Notes: a model not told the origin generated them from the letters alone. A stretch of 64,000 nt of DNA from Natronorubrum aibiense (GCF_009392895.1 NZ_CP045489.1:310001-374000), one strand, 5' to 3'; positions 42,737-51,595 are shown, counted from the first letter of the stretch. Numbers and translations: made by a program.

Positions 42737-43903
42737 ATGGAAAGTGTATTGACGATGATCGATATCTCTCACAGCCTAGAATTTCTACTCCAAAGCACTG
42801 GTGAGATTCCCTTCAGCGATCGGCCGTGGCTACTCGTCATCGCTATCCTCGTCGTCTCGTACTTTCTCTCACAGTTTATCAAGTGGGGCGGGAATAAACT
42901 CCTAGACCAGTCCAACCGCTGGGCTGACAACTCGATCAACCGTGCCTTTTTTGAGGAGATTTACATCCCATTGTACGTCTCGGTGGCTCTCGGTGGGATT
43001 TACCTCAGTCTAAGCGTTCTCGAAGTCGTCGAATCGAGTTACTTCCTCGTCGGCACTATCCTATCGATACTCGTCGTGCTGTGGATGCGAGCAGCAAAAC
43101 GCTTCGGAGGAGAGTGGATTGAGGCCGTGAATGCTACTGAGAGTGACTATGAATTTTCACCAATCTTCAAGAACTTCTGGACAATTTTCATCTTACTCGG
43201 GACTGGGATCAGTCTTCTCATCATTTGGGAGATTGACATCACCCCGTTTCTCGCTTCGGCAGGGATCATCGGGATTATTCTTGGGTTGGCTGCACAGGAA
43301 GCTATCGGTAATTTGATCGGCGGCGTTTCGCTATATTTCGACGATACGTACAAAACGGGAGACGTAATCATCTTGGAGGACGGCCAGCGAGGGACAGTCA
43401 CTGACATCGGTATTCGGAGTACGACGGCTCTCACACGTGACAATATTCTAGTGACAATCCCGAATTCGGTGTTGAACTCCGCGTCGGTCGTCAACGAGTC
43501 AGCCCCACAACGGCGAAAGCGGATCCGTGTTCAAATCACAGTCGCATACGGAACGGACTACCGAGATGTCGAAGAAATTCTCCTGGGAGTTTGCGATGAA
43601 ATTTCACTCATCCTCGACTCACCCTCACCACGGGTGATGTTTCGCGAATTTGGTGACTCTGCGCTCGTCTTCGAGCTCTGGGCCTTCGTTGCCCATCCAT
43701 TTAGCGAACCGCGAGCAATTGACCGAATTAATCGACTGGTCTACGACGAGTTCGATGAAGCAGACATCGTCATCCCCTTCCCACAACGTGAAATTAGTTT
43801 CCTCGAGACTACAGACGAAGCATCAAGTGAACATCTTGAGCAATCAGAAAACGAAAAGGAATACCAGTATCCGATGGAGCGGACTAATAAGAGCGACAAC
43901 TAA
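42737..43903 (+). CDS. MscS-type mechanosensitive channel
   Basis: This 388-aa protein has about five membrane segments. The pore-lining helix and beta domain are clear: 'FLASAGIIGIILGLAAQEAI', 'NLIGGVSLYFDDTYKTGDVI', 'GTVTDIGIRSTTALTRDNIL' and 'VTIPNSVLNS'. These are the hallmarks of MscS channels, which open under membrane tension to release solutes. The C-terminal acidic tail (about 350-388) is variable. It is full length and monocistronic. An internal Met at residue 7 is an alternative start. Confidence 0.93.
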   Translation: MESVLTMIDISHSLEFLLQSTGEIPFSDRPWLLVIAILVVSYFLSQFIKWGGNKLLDQSNRWADNSINRAFFEEIYIPLYVSVALGGIYLSLSVLEVVESSYFLVGTILSILVVLWMRAAKRFGGEWIEAVNATESDYEFSPIFKNFWTIFILLGTGISLLIIWEIDITPFLASAGIIGIILGLAAQEAIGNLIGGVSLYFDDTYKTGDVIILEDGQRGTVTDIGIRSTTALTRDNILVTIPNSVLNSASVVNESAPQRRKRIRVQITVAYGTDYRDVEEILLGVCDEISLILDSPSPRVMFREFGDSALVFELWAFVAHPFSEPRAIDRINRLVYDEFDEADIVIPFPQREISFLETTDEASSEHLEQSENEKEYQYPMERTNKSDN

Positions 43904-44231
43904 GCAAATTATCACGTTTGAAAGCCATTTTTGCTACTCAATTACTCTGGAATGATCACAACCGCAACCTCGAAGCATCCGGTGTTGGCAAATCGAGTGG
44001 ACGGTCTCGTAACGACAGAAGGCACCTGAACCCGACGCAATCTAGCGATTCACCAGAGCCATTCCGGACGCTCTCCCCTAACGTATTCCCCCACAAACTC
44101 CCCGAATCACGCCGCTCGCCTATCCGAGAGTGCCGCCTGTCGGGATAACATTTATTCGTATTATTTTATATCTAACAAATAGGATTCGGGCCACTCGAGT
44201 ACACGAGACGGCCGGAATAAGTGAGATAGAC

Positions 44232-44524
44232 ATGAGCACGGAACGGCAAACAGGACGGCCGATCGATGTGGGACAGGAACAGACAGATGACCCGCTGGCA
44301 GGGCTTTCGAGTACGAGGTCCTCCGCTGTCACAACCCCGAGACCGGGTAGGTGTGGTACTAAGCACGCGAGAACAGCGTGATTCGGAGATTCCACGCCTA
44401 CCACGGGTTCGCGCCGGAGTTGGTATCGAGGACTGAAGTGGCCGATACAGTCGGACTCGAAGCGGTTGAGTCGGAACCCGTTGGGCAGGGAGAACTCGAG
44501 TGGGAGCGAGGGGCGGGCGAATGA
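44232..44524 (+). pseudogene. Decayed haloarchaeal accessory gene
   Basis: The N-terminus is in one frame ('MSTERQTGRPIDVGQEQTDD'). The rest continues in another: 'AFEYEVLRCHNPETG', stop, 'VWY', stop, 'ARENSVIRRFHAYHGFAPEL', then 'VGQGELEWERGAGE' to TGA 44522-44524. One frameshift and two nonsense codons break an otherwise coherent ~97-aa protein with an acidic C-terminus. Function unknown. The 43904-44231 spacer holds no gene I can support. Confidence 0.55.
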
Positions 44525-44593
44525 GTGGAATCGATAACGGCTCAGGCGGTACTGATCAACTGACCACCGAGACTATCCAGCCCCTGATCAGGC

Positions 44594-44749
44594 TTAAGAG
44601 ATATCCCCACTCGAGGCGTTTGGTTCCGAGACAACGAATTCAGCCAGTTCTTCCTTTGAATGATCTTCGACCAAATGCTCGTCGACATTCTGGTTATCAT
44701 GGAGGTCTTTGTGACAAAGGGGACATTCAACTGGTGGTTGGGTGCTCAT
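44594..44749 (-). CDS. C2H2 zinc-finger microprotein
   Basis: This 51-aa protein begins 'MSTQPPVECPLCHKDLHDNQ', followed by 'VDEHLVEDH', giving a single C-x2-C...H-x4-H finger and a short acidic tail. A purine-rich AGAGGAGAT directly before ATG 44747-44749 looks like a ribosome-binding site. Single C2H2 fingers in haloarchaea are thought to bind nucleic acid or protein partners. The longer frame to 44809 is not protein-like. Confidence 0.75.
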   Translation of the reverse strand: MSTQPPVECPLCHKDLHDNQNVDEHLVEDHSKEELAEFVVSEPNASSGDIS

Positions 44750-44842
44750 ATCTCCTCTAGTGGTCTGACAAATAAAAGCCTCTGGCTGGCAGTCTCGCTT
44801 TTCACTCACTACAGACGGCTACTGACCACACCGGAGGAAACA

Positions 44843-45256
44843 ATGAGTAGCGACTAAAGCCAAAGCGACCACGTATCCATCATCCAGACCGGTCACTTCG
44901 TCGACGACGTGCTCGGTGACTACCACGATCGCCCGCGACCGAAACACGAACCGGACTTCCCGGCGACTGAGGTGCGGGTGAAAGAGAAGGGCACCAACTG
45001 GGAACGGAATCGCTACGTCGGTCGGAGCGACCCGGCCCAAACGTCCTACTACGAGGTGTCCATCAAGGAACCTCTGAGTATCCCGGTTCGGGTGACTCAG
45101 GTCCGCGATCCGCCGCTGTTCGGCGATCGACGCTTTCCCGACCGCCACCTCGAGTTGAATCTCGGATCGGTCGAACGGATGCGGGAGCTATACGAGGCGC
45201 TCGGCGCGGTACTCGAGGAATACGACCACCACGAAACGAGTGAGAACGATGAGTAG
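44843..45256 (+). pseudogene. Haloarchaeal accessory protein with nonsense codon 5
   Basis: From ATG 44843 the frame reads 'MSSD', then TAA, then 'SQSDHVSIIQTGHFVDDVLG', continuing unbroken to 45256 with 'RPKHEPDFPATEVRVKEKGT', 'YYEVSIKEPLSIPVRVTQVR' and 'LELNLGSVERMRELYEALGA'. Except for codon 5 it is an intact 137-aa protein. Translation might restart at GTG 44909, giving 115 aa. Function unknown. It overlaps the next gene by 8 bp (ATGAGTAG). Confidence 0.65.
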
Positions 45257-45425
45257 TCCCGTCCCACAAACCGGAATCGCACGCGCCCACTGCAAGGACT
45301 GCGAATGGACCCTCGAGCGGCCACTCGACAAGAAAGGACTCTCGAAAGACAAGAACCGCTCGATCGACCTCGGAGAGCGTGAGTTCCGCGAGGAACTCAC
45401 GCCCGGTTGGGCCAAACAGTTCGCG
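45249..45425 (+). pseudogene. Zinc-ribbon gene cut short by an IS110 fragment
   Basis: The gene begins 'MSSPVPQTGIARAHCKDCEW', with one CxxC knuckle, and runs to about 'LTPGWAKQ'. From about 45425 the frame enters the antisense strand of an IS110-family fragment. The second zinc knuckle is therefore lost. The 8-bp overlap with the upstream gene shows that it was the next gene of an operon. Confidence 0.6.
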
Positions 45426-45843
45426 GCTGTATTGGTTACCAGTTCGCTTGAGAACTGCTCGGACACGGTTTTTTCTCCCGAGTTCGATCTTCGACGAGTG
45501 TCTTGCATGCGCGAACGAGGTCACGTCTTTCGCGCACGTCCTTGGGCGGAACGTAGCTTTCAGCGACGAGGTTTGCACGCAGAAGATGCGCAAGCATCTT
45601 CGCGTCGGCGATCACACGTGTTTTACTCGGGTTGACGAGCGTAACGTCCATGTACTCGTCAAGCGTTTCGTAGATCGGGCGGTAGTGTCCGGTTGCTTCG
45701 ATGGCAACCACCGACCCGGCATACTCGCGCGCGAACTCTTCGAGTTCGGCACGCTCGGTGCCATGGGAGAGACGGAATTCATCGACAAGACTGCCGTCCT
45801 GACGCATGACTGCTACTCACAGGTAGCGGTCATGCGTATCCAT
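45426..45843 (-). pseudogene. IS110-family transposase remnant
   Basis: The minus strand encodes the N-terminal RuvC-like part: 'MDTHDRYL', a TGA, then 'VAVMRQDGSLVDEFRLSHG', 'VVAIEATGHYRPIY', 'DVTLVNPSKTRVI' and 'DAKMLAHLLRANLVAESYVP'. Damage is multiple: the TGA after residue 8, an apparent loss of about 7 codons before DAK, and a 6-A run that shifts frame before 'NRVRAVLKRTGNQY'. The C-terminal domain is missing. It is inactive. Confidence 0.75.
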
Positions 45844-46180
45844 TCCAATATATGGTTTGATGTCTTCGGGGTCAAGTGAACGATCCGAATAGACACCTAT
45901 ACGGGCTGTTTGCCCAATCCTTCGGATTCTTGCAAGGGACCAGTCAGAGCCTCGTGTTCTTGGACACATGTTGAAAGACGGTATCCTTCAACCCCAGCGC
46001 ATTCGTTTACCGACTATGGGCTTAAACAGGATTCTCATAAAGTCAGGGCCATCAATCATTCCTTTCATACAGATTGACTGGTGAATTACTCTCACACAGA
46101 TTGAATCACCCGATTACTCAAAAAACAAGATGAGGGTGAATACGTTGCGGGTTTAAATACTCAGGACACGTAGATGGTCT

Positions 46181-46399
46181 ATGCTAGCATCACACAGAGT
46201 TCTAGATAGTGCCGTCTCAGTCCAGGCGGTGCCGTTGCAGTTCGGGGGTGGTTTCATTGAGCTTGCAGTCCTCTTTTTGATACTTGCACTCGTCGCAGCG
46301 GTGCTCGGTGCTCGGGGTGTCGCCGGACTTAGTATGGATATCGCAAAATGGCTCGTCATCATCTTTGTCATCCTCGCTATTGTCACGTTCATTCTGTAG
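46181..46399 (+). CDS. DUF1328-type small membrane protein
   Basis: This 72-aa protein ends with '[20 protein letters not shown]' and '[20 protein letters not shown]', the two-helix signature of DUF1328, a family of unknown function also known in bacteria. The first ~20 residues are extra compared with the family's usual ~54. It is monocistronic. The region 45900-46180 upstream shows nothing else. Confidence 0.82.
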   Translation: MLASHRVLDSAVSVQAVPLQFGGGFIELAVLFLILALVAAVLGARGVAGLSMDIAKWLVIIFVILAIVTFIL

Positions 46400-46441
46400 A
46401 CTCAGAATGATGCCTATCGAGTCTGTTCGAGGTAGCGGCCG

Positions 46442-46996
46442 ATGATAGACCTGATGGGCCACGTCGCGTTCGGATTGCTGCTCACGCTTCCGGCGTGGCA
46501 TTTCTGGAACGACAGGGCAAGTGTCGCGTTCGTCGTCCTCGCAGCGGTCGCCTCGCTCCTCCCGGATATCGATCTGTAGCTCGTGGCTCTGTTTCCCGAA
46601 ACGGTCCATCACCACGGGGTGACGCATACAGTCCTGTTCGTAACAGCTTCGGCTCTAGTCGGTGGGGCGGTCGTCGCAGCGCTGTTCGCCGAGCGATTCG
46701 ACGACTGGATTGGAAGCGAGGAGTCCGACCGGCACCGCTTGTTCCTGTTTGCGTTCCTGGGACTCCTGGCCGGGGGACTCAGTCACGTGTTCGCCGATAT
46801 GCTCTCGGCGCCCGACATCTCGACGCCTATCGAACCGCTGTGACCCCTCGTCGACGGGTCCTGGGGTATCGACCTCGTCTGGTACAACGCCAGGTGGATC
46901 AACTTCGGATTTCTTATGCTAATGCTGGTCGTTCACGTCGCAGTCGCGGATCTGACCACACCGGAGGACCATCGCCACCGACTCTTCCTACTATAA
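46442..46996 (+). pseudogene. Membrane-bound metal-dependent hydrolase gene with two nonsense codons
   Basis: A single 185-codon frame begins 'MIDLMGHVAFGLLLTLPAWH' and carries 'SLLPDIDL', TAG (46577), 'FPETVHHHGVTHTVLFV', 'AGGLSHVFADMLSAPDIST', 'IEPL', TGA (46841) and 'WGIDLVWYNARWINFGF', ending with TAA at 46994. The HHHG-x-THT and GGxxHxxxD motifs are those of the YdjM/DUF457-type hydrolases. Apart from the two stops the frame is perfect, so decay is recent. Confidence 0.75.
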
Positions 46997-47186
46997 TTGC
47001 AACACGAAACGGAATTAACTGTCACATGTGGTATATATTGGGTGGCAGATATGCTCGTCGGCTATCACAATCATGAGTCTCAGGTAGCTCCGAGTATGAA
47101 TCTCGACTGATCCAGAAATCCATTTTCAATACCTCACGAAGCGTCCACATTCAACGGTGTCTGAGGTTTGAGTTCTGCGTCGGATC

Positions 47187-48203
47187 TTAGCGTTGTGATT
47201 CGCGGAGGATCAGCGGCTCGATGGCAAGTGTCCGTTTCGCTATGGTAACGATGCGAAGGACGTAGGAGACGAACAGCATGAATGGAACGAGCGTCACCGC
47301 AAACGCACCGCCCACGATGAGGATGATGTGATCGAAACCGAGTGTGCTTCCCGGAAACATCCCCGCATCGACGATTGCGACCATGATACCCGCAACGGCC
47401 AATGCCGGGACTGCAGCATAGAGAATCATCTGAGACAAGTTGATGAGTGCCCACTGGAAGTACAGCGTCTTGATGTGCTCGCGCGCCGGACCAAAAAGAG
47501 ACAGCGCCGTTTTGAGGTCGTCAAGCAAGCCGTGTTCTTCCTCATTGAGGCTCTCTTCGTATTCGTTCGCGAGACGTTCAACTTGGAAGATTTTCCAGCT
47601 ATAATTGAAATTCAGTGCGGCGAATAACACATCGAACGAGCCGAACTGCGCCCCCTCAAGTTGGTCACGTACCGTGTCAGCGTTGCCAGTGACGCTTTCA
47701 GCAAATTCATCGACCTCTTCTCGGAGGTTTTTGTTATCATTCTTGCCAATAGACTCTCGAAGAGCCGTAGTCCGTTGTGCCGTGATTCCGATGATCTGCC
47801 GGAGAAATTCGGATGGATCGGCAGGACTCGGAGACCCGATTAATTCTTCAGTAAAGTCCCGAAAATCCATTGAACTGGCCATCCGCTCGCGTTGATCGCC
47901 GAGCGGGCCGTTCTCCTGAGAGAGGACGAGCTGACCAATCGTGACGACGAGTGTCGTCCCAGTCACGATGACCGAGATCATCGTCGAGAACATCGTGTCG
48001 ATCATGTCGCCGGACTCGATTTGCCGTGAAAACGGTGGATCGAGGACAGCGACGGCGATCACGAATGCGACGAACACGGCACTGGTCAGGACACTGGAGA
48101 CGAGAAGGCGGTTCGCGCGCAGCAGCATCCAGAGTTTTATCCGACTCTCGCCCGAGCGCTCACGCATCGTGTTGGCCGTACTGATGTCGGTCTCGTCAGT
48201 CAT
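47187..48203 (-). CDS. Four-helix haloarchaeal membrane protein
   Basis: This 338-aa protein has two membrane segments near the N-terminus (35-60 and 70-95) and two near the C-terminus (250-275 and 285-312). A ~150-residue soluble domain between them is helical and acidic ('REEVDEFAESVTGNADTVRD'). I do not recognise a named family. The layout recalls ion-channel-like or sensor membrane proteins, but that is a guess. Its start overlaps the stop of the upstream DUF4177-like gene (48200-48203), so the pair forms an operon. Confidence 0.78.
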   Translation of the reverse strand: MTDETDISTANTMRERSGESRIKLWMLLRANRLLVSSVLTSAVFVAFVIAVAVLDPPFSRQIESGDMIDTMFSTMISVIVTGTTLVVTIGQLVLSQENGPLGDQRERMASSMDFRDFTEELIGSPSPADPSEFLRQIIGITAQRTTALRESIGKNDNKNLREEVDEFAESVTGNADTVRDQLEGAQFGSFDVLFAALNFNYSWKIFQVERLANEYEESLNEEEHGLLDDLKTALSLFGPAREHIKTLYFQWALINLSQMILYAAVPALAVAGIMVAIVDAGMFPGSTLGFDHIILIVGGAFAVTLVPFMLFVSYVLRIVTIAKRTLAIEPLILRESQR

Positions 48204-48406
48204 ACTGGTTCACTCGATTGGGCAGGTCGCTTGAAAACGAGGTACTTGGTGCCGCCTCCCTCATAGTCGATCGTCTCCACAAACTCCCAGCCCTCTGCAC
48301 CGAGTTGATTCAACTCTGCTTTCGGATCCTCTGCTTCTTTTTTGGTCTCATCGCGCGGCGGGCGAAGCGTCTCGTACTCCCAGTGGGTCGCTTCTGATTC
48401 GGACAT
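48200..48406 (-). CDS. DUF4177-type small protein
   Basis: This 68-aa protein begins 'MSESEATHWEYETLRPPRDE' and continues 'LNQLGAEGWEFVETIDYEGG' and 'TKYLVFKRP'. This is the compact DUF4177 pattern of strand, helix and 'GAEGWEhV' turn. Function unknown. ATG 48404-48406 is set by family length. It overlaps the membrane-protein gene by 4 bp and is probably co-expressed. Confidence 0.85.
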   Translation of the reverse strand: MSESEATHWEYETLRPPRDETKKEAEDPKAELNQLGAEGWEFVETIDYEGGGTKYLVFKRPAQSSEPV

Positions 48407-48504
48407 CACTACTAGTAGGTACTGCAGCCCTCTATACCCCGCACCACCACCGAGATGGAGGGAATATTTTGGCCTTGTTGAAACCCTCAATCGGTGATGG
48501 GTTT

Positions 48505-48612
48505 AAGCGGTCGTGCTGAATAGAGTGCGCGAATGTCGCACGAAGTCTGGCCTAATTGCGAAGGCAGTAACCGGTCAGTATAGGTCAAACAGTTACCGGA
48601 GCGGTTACCGAT
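48505..48612 (+). repeat. Compound dispersed repeat
   Basis: GTGCTGAATAGAGTGCGCGAATG and TCGCACGAAG are followed by CAGTAACCGGTCAGTATAGG, CAAACAGTTACCGG and GCGGTTACCG. Both motif families of the window are present in order, as at 10298-10395. The rest of 48613-48833 contains no gene I can support. Confidence 0.6.
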
Positions 48613-48833
48613 CTCTATTGGATCTGTCAAAAGCTGCCTGCTGACTATAGAGGATGAGTTTAGCACGACGGCTTCGTTTGTTTCATCCTGAAGTCAATGA
48701 ATCAGCTGTTCAGTGAGTATGCGAACTGAACTGGGCACACTTAATCACTCAGTTAATCAAAACAACAGTGAACCGTAAAAATGATGCGTATTTAAGATCA
48801 TGAGAGACCATAGTTGAGGCCGAGGGATATGGA

Positions 48834-49211
48834 ATGGTCAATTATGATAATGTCTTTGACGCATTGGCGGACAGCCACCGACGACAGTTACTAGTCAAAT
48901 TACTCTCCAGGCCCCAACGCGTCTCAAAACCGTCCGGCATTTCCCGAGAGGTTGCAGAAGCAGACGAGAACCTACTTCACAGACATCTATCCAGTTCTCG
49001 AACGATTGCAGAAGCCGATGAGCACTCGGTTAGTATGCACCACATCCACCTTCCTAAATTAGCGGAGTACGGGTTCATCGAGTGGGATCGAAATGACGAT
49101 CTTGTAATGCAAGGCCCCCATTTTGACGAGATACGACCTCATCTCAAACTGTTGGCCGAAAATCAGGAGAGACACCGTACAAAAAGTCCCGTTGCAACCC
49201 TTCGTAGATGA
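48834..49211 (+). CDS. DUF7344-like winged-helix protein
   Basis: This 125-aa protein has 'VFDALADSHRRQLLVKLL' at the N-terminus and 'HHIHLPKLAEYGFIEWDRND' near 80-100, the typical start and wing of haloarchaeal ArsR-like DUF7344 proteins. The acidic middle is variable. It probably acts as a DNA-binding regulator. It is monocistronic, preceded by the compound repeat. 49212-49500 holds an inverted short repeat copy (CTCGTGCGACATTCGC, 49288-49303) and no gene. Confidence 0.8.
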   Translation: MVNYDNVFDALADSHRRQLLVKLLSRPQRVSKPSGISREVAEADENLLHRHLSSSRTIAEADEHSVSMHHIHLPKLAEYGFIEWDRNDDLVMQGPHFDEIRPHLKLLAENQERHRTKSPVATLRR

Positions 49212-49504
49212 GGGTTGGACAGAAGACAATGTTCAACATTTCTCCTAGACTGAACGATCACTACCCTTCGCAAATCGACCCGAATCTCGTGCGACATTCG
49301 CACAGCGGTATAGAGTTTCGAGCTGTGGGTGAGTAGACGGTCTAGTAGTGCCTATCTCTACGCTCTCTAAACTACGTGCACTCGGTGCACGCCATTTTAA
49401 CGCAGTACCGCTGTCTGTAGTAAGGTGCCGCCGCGACTCTCAACGGCAAACTCGAGACGGCTTTGCGATGCGGCCAAATGATTGTTGCACATGCCTCATG
49501 CTAT

Positions 49505-49537
49505 GTTAGGGAGAACCCTAACACTTATCGTGTTAGG
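49505..49537 (+). promoter_or_regulatory. Overlapping palindromic operator of the toxin-antitoxin pair
   Basis: GTTAGGG (49505-49511) pairs with CCCTAAC (49516-49522), and CCTAACAC (49517-49524) pairs with GTGTTAGG (49530-49537), sharing the central half-site. A further CTAAC half-site lies at 49545-49549. The cluster sits 20-50 bp before the toxin's ATG, the expected place for autoregulation by the winged-helix antitoxin. Confidence 0.7.
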
Positions 49538-49557
49538 TCTCATACTAACAAACAGGG

Positions 49558-49854
49558 ATGAGTGATGATGTCACAGTTGTTCGTGACGAGATTGAAGCCT
49601 ATGCGGACGGTACTGTCGCCCGTGTCCGCGTGCTTTCGGTGCCCGAGTCCGAGAAGTTTCCAGACGGCATCAAGTACGCCTTCCACTACGGCGTCGCCGG
49701 CGCTGATGATCCAATCATCCGATTCGATAACCACCACGGAATTCACGAACTGCATCTTGGTTCGGAGGTCTACGAGACCGACTATCCGGGACTGCAGACG
49801 CTGTATCGTGCTTGGCGTTCGGCACTCCCGTTCGCCAAACGAACCGACTGGTAA
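49558..49854 (+). CDS. tumE: TumE-type toxin (DUF6516)
   Basis: This 98-aa protein begins 'MSDDVTVVRDEIEAYADGTV' and contains 'FPDGIKYAFHYGV', 'DDPIIRFDNHHGIHELH' and 'PGLQTLYRAWRSAL'. This is the TumE/DUF6516 pattern, including the conserved 'RFDNxHG'. In the bacterial type II TumE-TumA module TumE is the toxin. The downstream HVO_A0114-like winged-helix gene (18-bp gap) is the usual archaeal partner. The gene is intact, and a palindromic operator precedes it. Confidence 0.85.
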   Translation: MSDDVTVVRDEIEAYADGTVARVRVLSVPESEKFPDGIKYAFHYGVAGADDPIIRFDNHHGIHELHLGSEVYETDYPGLQTLYRAWRSALPFAKRTDW

Positions 49855-49872
49855 TACACCGATCCCACACCC

Positions 49873-50265
49873 ATGACCCAAACACTTCACGTCCGTATCA
49901 ACTCGTCGTCCGACCGTAGCGATCTCGAAGACACGCTTGCTGCTCTCGATGCTGGCGAGAGTGTCGACCCCAAGCCATCGACGCTCTCGGTGGAGGACCT
50001 CGAGACGTTCGGTCGAATCTTTCGGCCGACGAATCTCGAACTGCTCGAGGCAATCGCTGATCATGAGCCAGACAGTATTCGTGAACTCGCGCGAATCGTC
50101 GGCCGTCATCCGCCAGAAGTCACTGAGAACGTGACCGAACTTGCCGACTACGGACTCGTCGAACTCGAGCAAAACGGTCGCGCAAAGCGTCCGGTTGTGT
50201 GGTACGATGAGATCGATATCGACCTACCCATCGGTCAGCACTCTCCCGATGTTGCACCAGCGTAA
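49873..50265 (+). CDS. HVO_A0114-like winged-helix antitoxin/regulator
   Basis: This 130-aa acidic protein has 'LHVRINSSSDRSDLEDTLAA', 'PTNLELLEAIADHEPDSIRE' and 'ELARIVGRHPPEVTENVTEL', followed by a short wing ('YGLVELEQNGRAKRPVVWYD'). It belongs to the HVO_A0114-type DNA-binding family, regularly paired with TumE-like toxins. It probably neutralises the toxin and represses the operon through the upstream palindromes. Length and order are typical. Confidence 0.87.
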   Translation: MTQTLHVRINSSSDRSDLEDTLAALDAGESVDPKPSTLSVEDLETFGRIFRPTNLELLEAIADHEPDSIRELARIVGRHPPEVTENVTELADYGLVELEQNGRAKRPVVWYDEIDIDLPIGQHSPDVAPA

Positions 50266-50387
50266 TATCTTCCTCACTTTTCGCTAACATCAGTAGTATG
50301 ACGGCTGTTTTGGCTGACCGTTTGGGTAATTCGCTGATGAACGCCGCAGAATCATTTCGGATATCGAAGAGTGACTCAAGTTCGTTC

Positions 50388-51530
50388 TCACCCACGCACA
50401 TCGTCAATCGAGTCGGAGACGTCCTTCATCTTGACGTCGGCGTAGGCCTCGTGGGTGGTCTCAATCGAGTTGTGTCGTAACGCTTCCTGAGCCTTTTCGG
50501 ACATCCCGCTGGTATAGAGATCACGCCCGAGTGCCCGCCGTGCCCCGTGCAAGGTCAGATAATCGTACTCGCCATCGGGATCGATCCCAGCCTCGTCAGT
50601 GAGTCGTTTCAACAGTTGGCGAACACCCTCTTTCGAGATTGATGGCGGCGGCACCTCGTGCTCGCGATGCAGACGATCAAGGACAGCTGTCTTGCCTTGG
50701 TCACCTCTTTCCTTGAGGGTTGCATCAACCCGATCTGCGACAAGTGCATCCTCGAGTGCACGCTTTTTCGAGCCGTAGTGGCCGGTCGGGAAGACAGGCC
50801 ACGCCTCGGTCGGTGGCTCTTGTACCCGGTACCATCGCTTGAGGACATCATGGACGCTTGCGGGGAACGGGGCCTGTTCGTACTCACGCGATTTGCCGTA
50901 GACTTCGATCAACCGCTCGTCGAAGTCGACGTCGCTCCAGCGAAGGCCGTTGCGTTTGTCGTCTTTCGAGTCGGCGAACAGTTCCGCACCACGCGCGCCC
51001 GTCCCGTCGAGCATAACGACAATCGCCCGGTCACGGAAGGCTGTTTCGACGTCGGTTCGAATGGTTCCCTCCAGAGCCATGTCGACGCGCTTGGTCACGT
51101 ACTCAAGTAACATCTCGCGGTCTTCTTGAGACCAATACTGACGCTTGCGTTTCCCGTCGTCTTCTGGTAGCGGGTCCATCGCGGTGTTCGTGTTCGCCGG
51201 GTTCGACTCGAGGTGTTGCTCTCGGACAGACCAGGAGAGAAAGGCCCTCACGTACGCGAAGTAGTTGTGGGCGGTTGAAGCCGCCAGATCCTCGTCGATC
51301 ACGACGCAGTCGTAGAGGTGCTCGCTGTAACTACGGACGTCATGGGGGGAGAGGTCTTCCACAAGCTCGAGACCGCGTTCGTCTCGACAGTGGTCGGCGA
51401 ACTCGAGCAACGGCGAGCGCATGGTCGTCTTGGAACCGTCGGCGTTGATCTTGTATCGCAGGTAGCTCTCGATGGCTTCGTGGACGGTCGTCCCCCCGGA
51501 GGAAGCCCCTCGTTCCGTTGATCCAGACAT
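50388..51530 (-). CDS. Tyrosine integrase (XerC/D-like)
   Basis: This 380-aa phage-type recombinase has an N-terminal SAM-like core-binding domain (about 15-110: 'TAHNYFAYVRAFLSWSVREQ'). The catalytic domain carries 'GARGAEL' (Arg I), 'TLHGARRALG' (His-x-x-Arg), 'RHNSIETTHEAYADV' (His/Tyr region). All catalytic residues appear present. It probably integrates and excises the element. No tRNA or att core was recognised next to it. A perfect inverted repeat lies just upstream of its start. Confidence 0.9.
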   Translation of the reverse strand: MSGSTERGASSGGTTVHEAIESYLRYKINADGSKTTMRSPLLEFADHCRDERGLELVEDLSPHDVRSYSEHLYDCVVIDEDLAASTAHNYFAYVRAFLSWSVREQHLESNPANTNTAMDPLPEDDGKRKRQYWSQEDREMLLEYVTKRVDMALEGTIRTDVETAFRDRAIVVMLDGTGARGAELFADSKDDKRNGLRWSDVDFDERLIEVYGKSREYEQAPFPASVHDVLKRWYRVQEPPTEAWPVFPTGHYGSKKRALEDALVADRVDATLKERGDQGKTAVLDRLHREHEVPPPSISKEGVRQLLKRLTDEAGIDPDGEYDYLTLHGARRALGRDLYTSGMSEKAQEALRHNSIETTHEAYADVKMKDVSDSIDDVRG

Positions 51531-51565
51531 TCGTATGTGGGGTACAGTGTCGACCCTCGTAAAGT

Positions 51566-51595
51566 CCCTTGGTTAAACTGGGCTTTAACCAAGGG
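51566..51595. promoter_or_regulatory. Perfect 12-bp inverted repeat upstream of the integrase
   Basis: CCCTTGGTTAAA and TTTAACCAAGGG are separated by CTGGGC. The site lies about 36 bp upstream of the integrase ATG and may be an operator, a recombinase-binding site or both. Confidence 0.65.
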
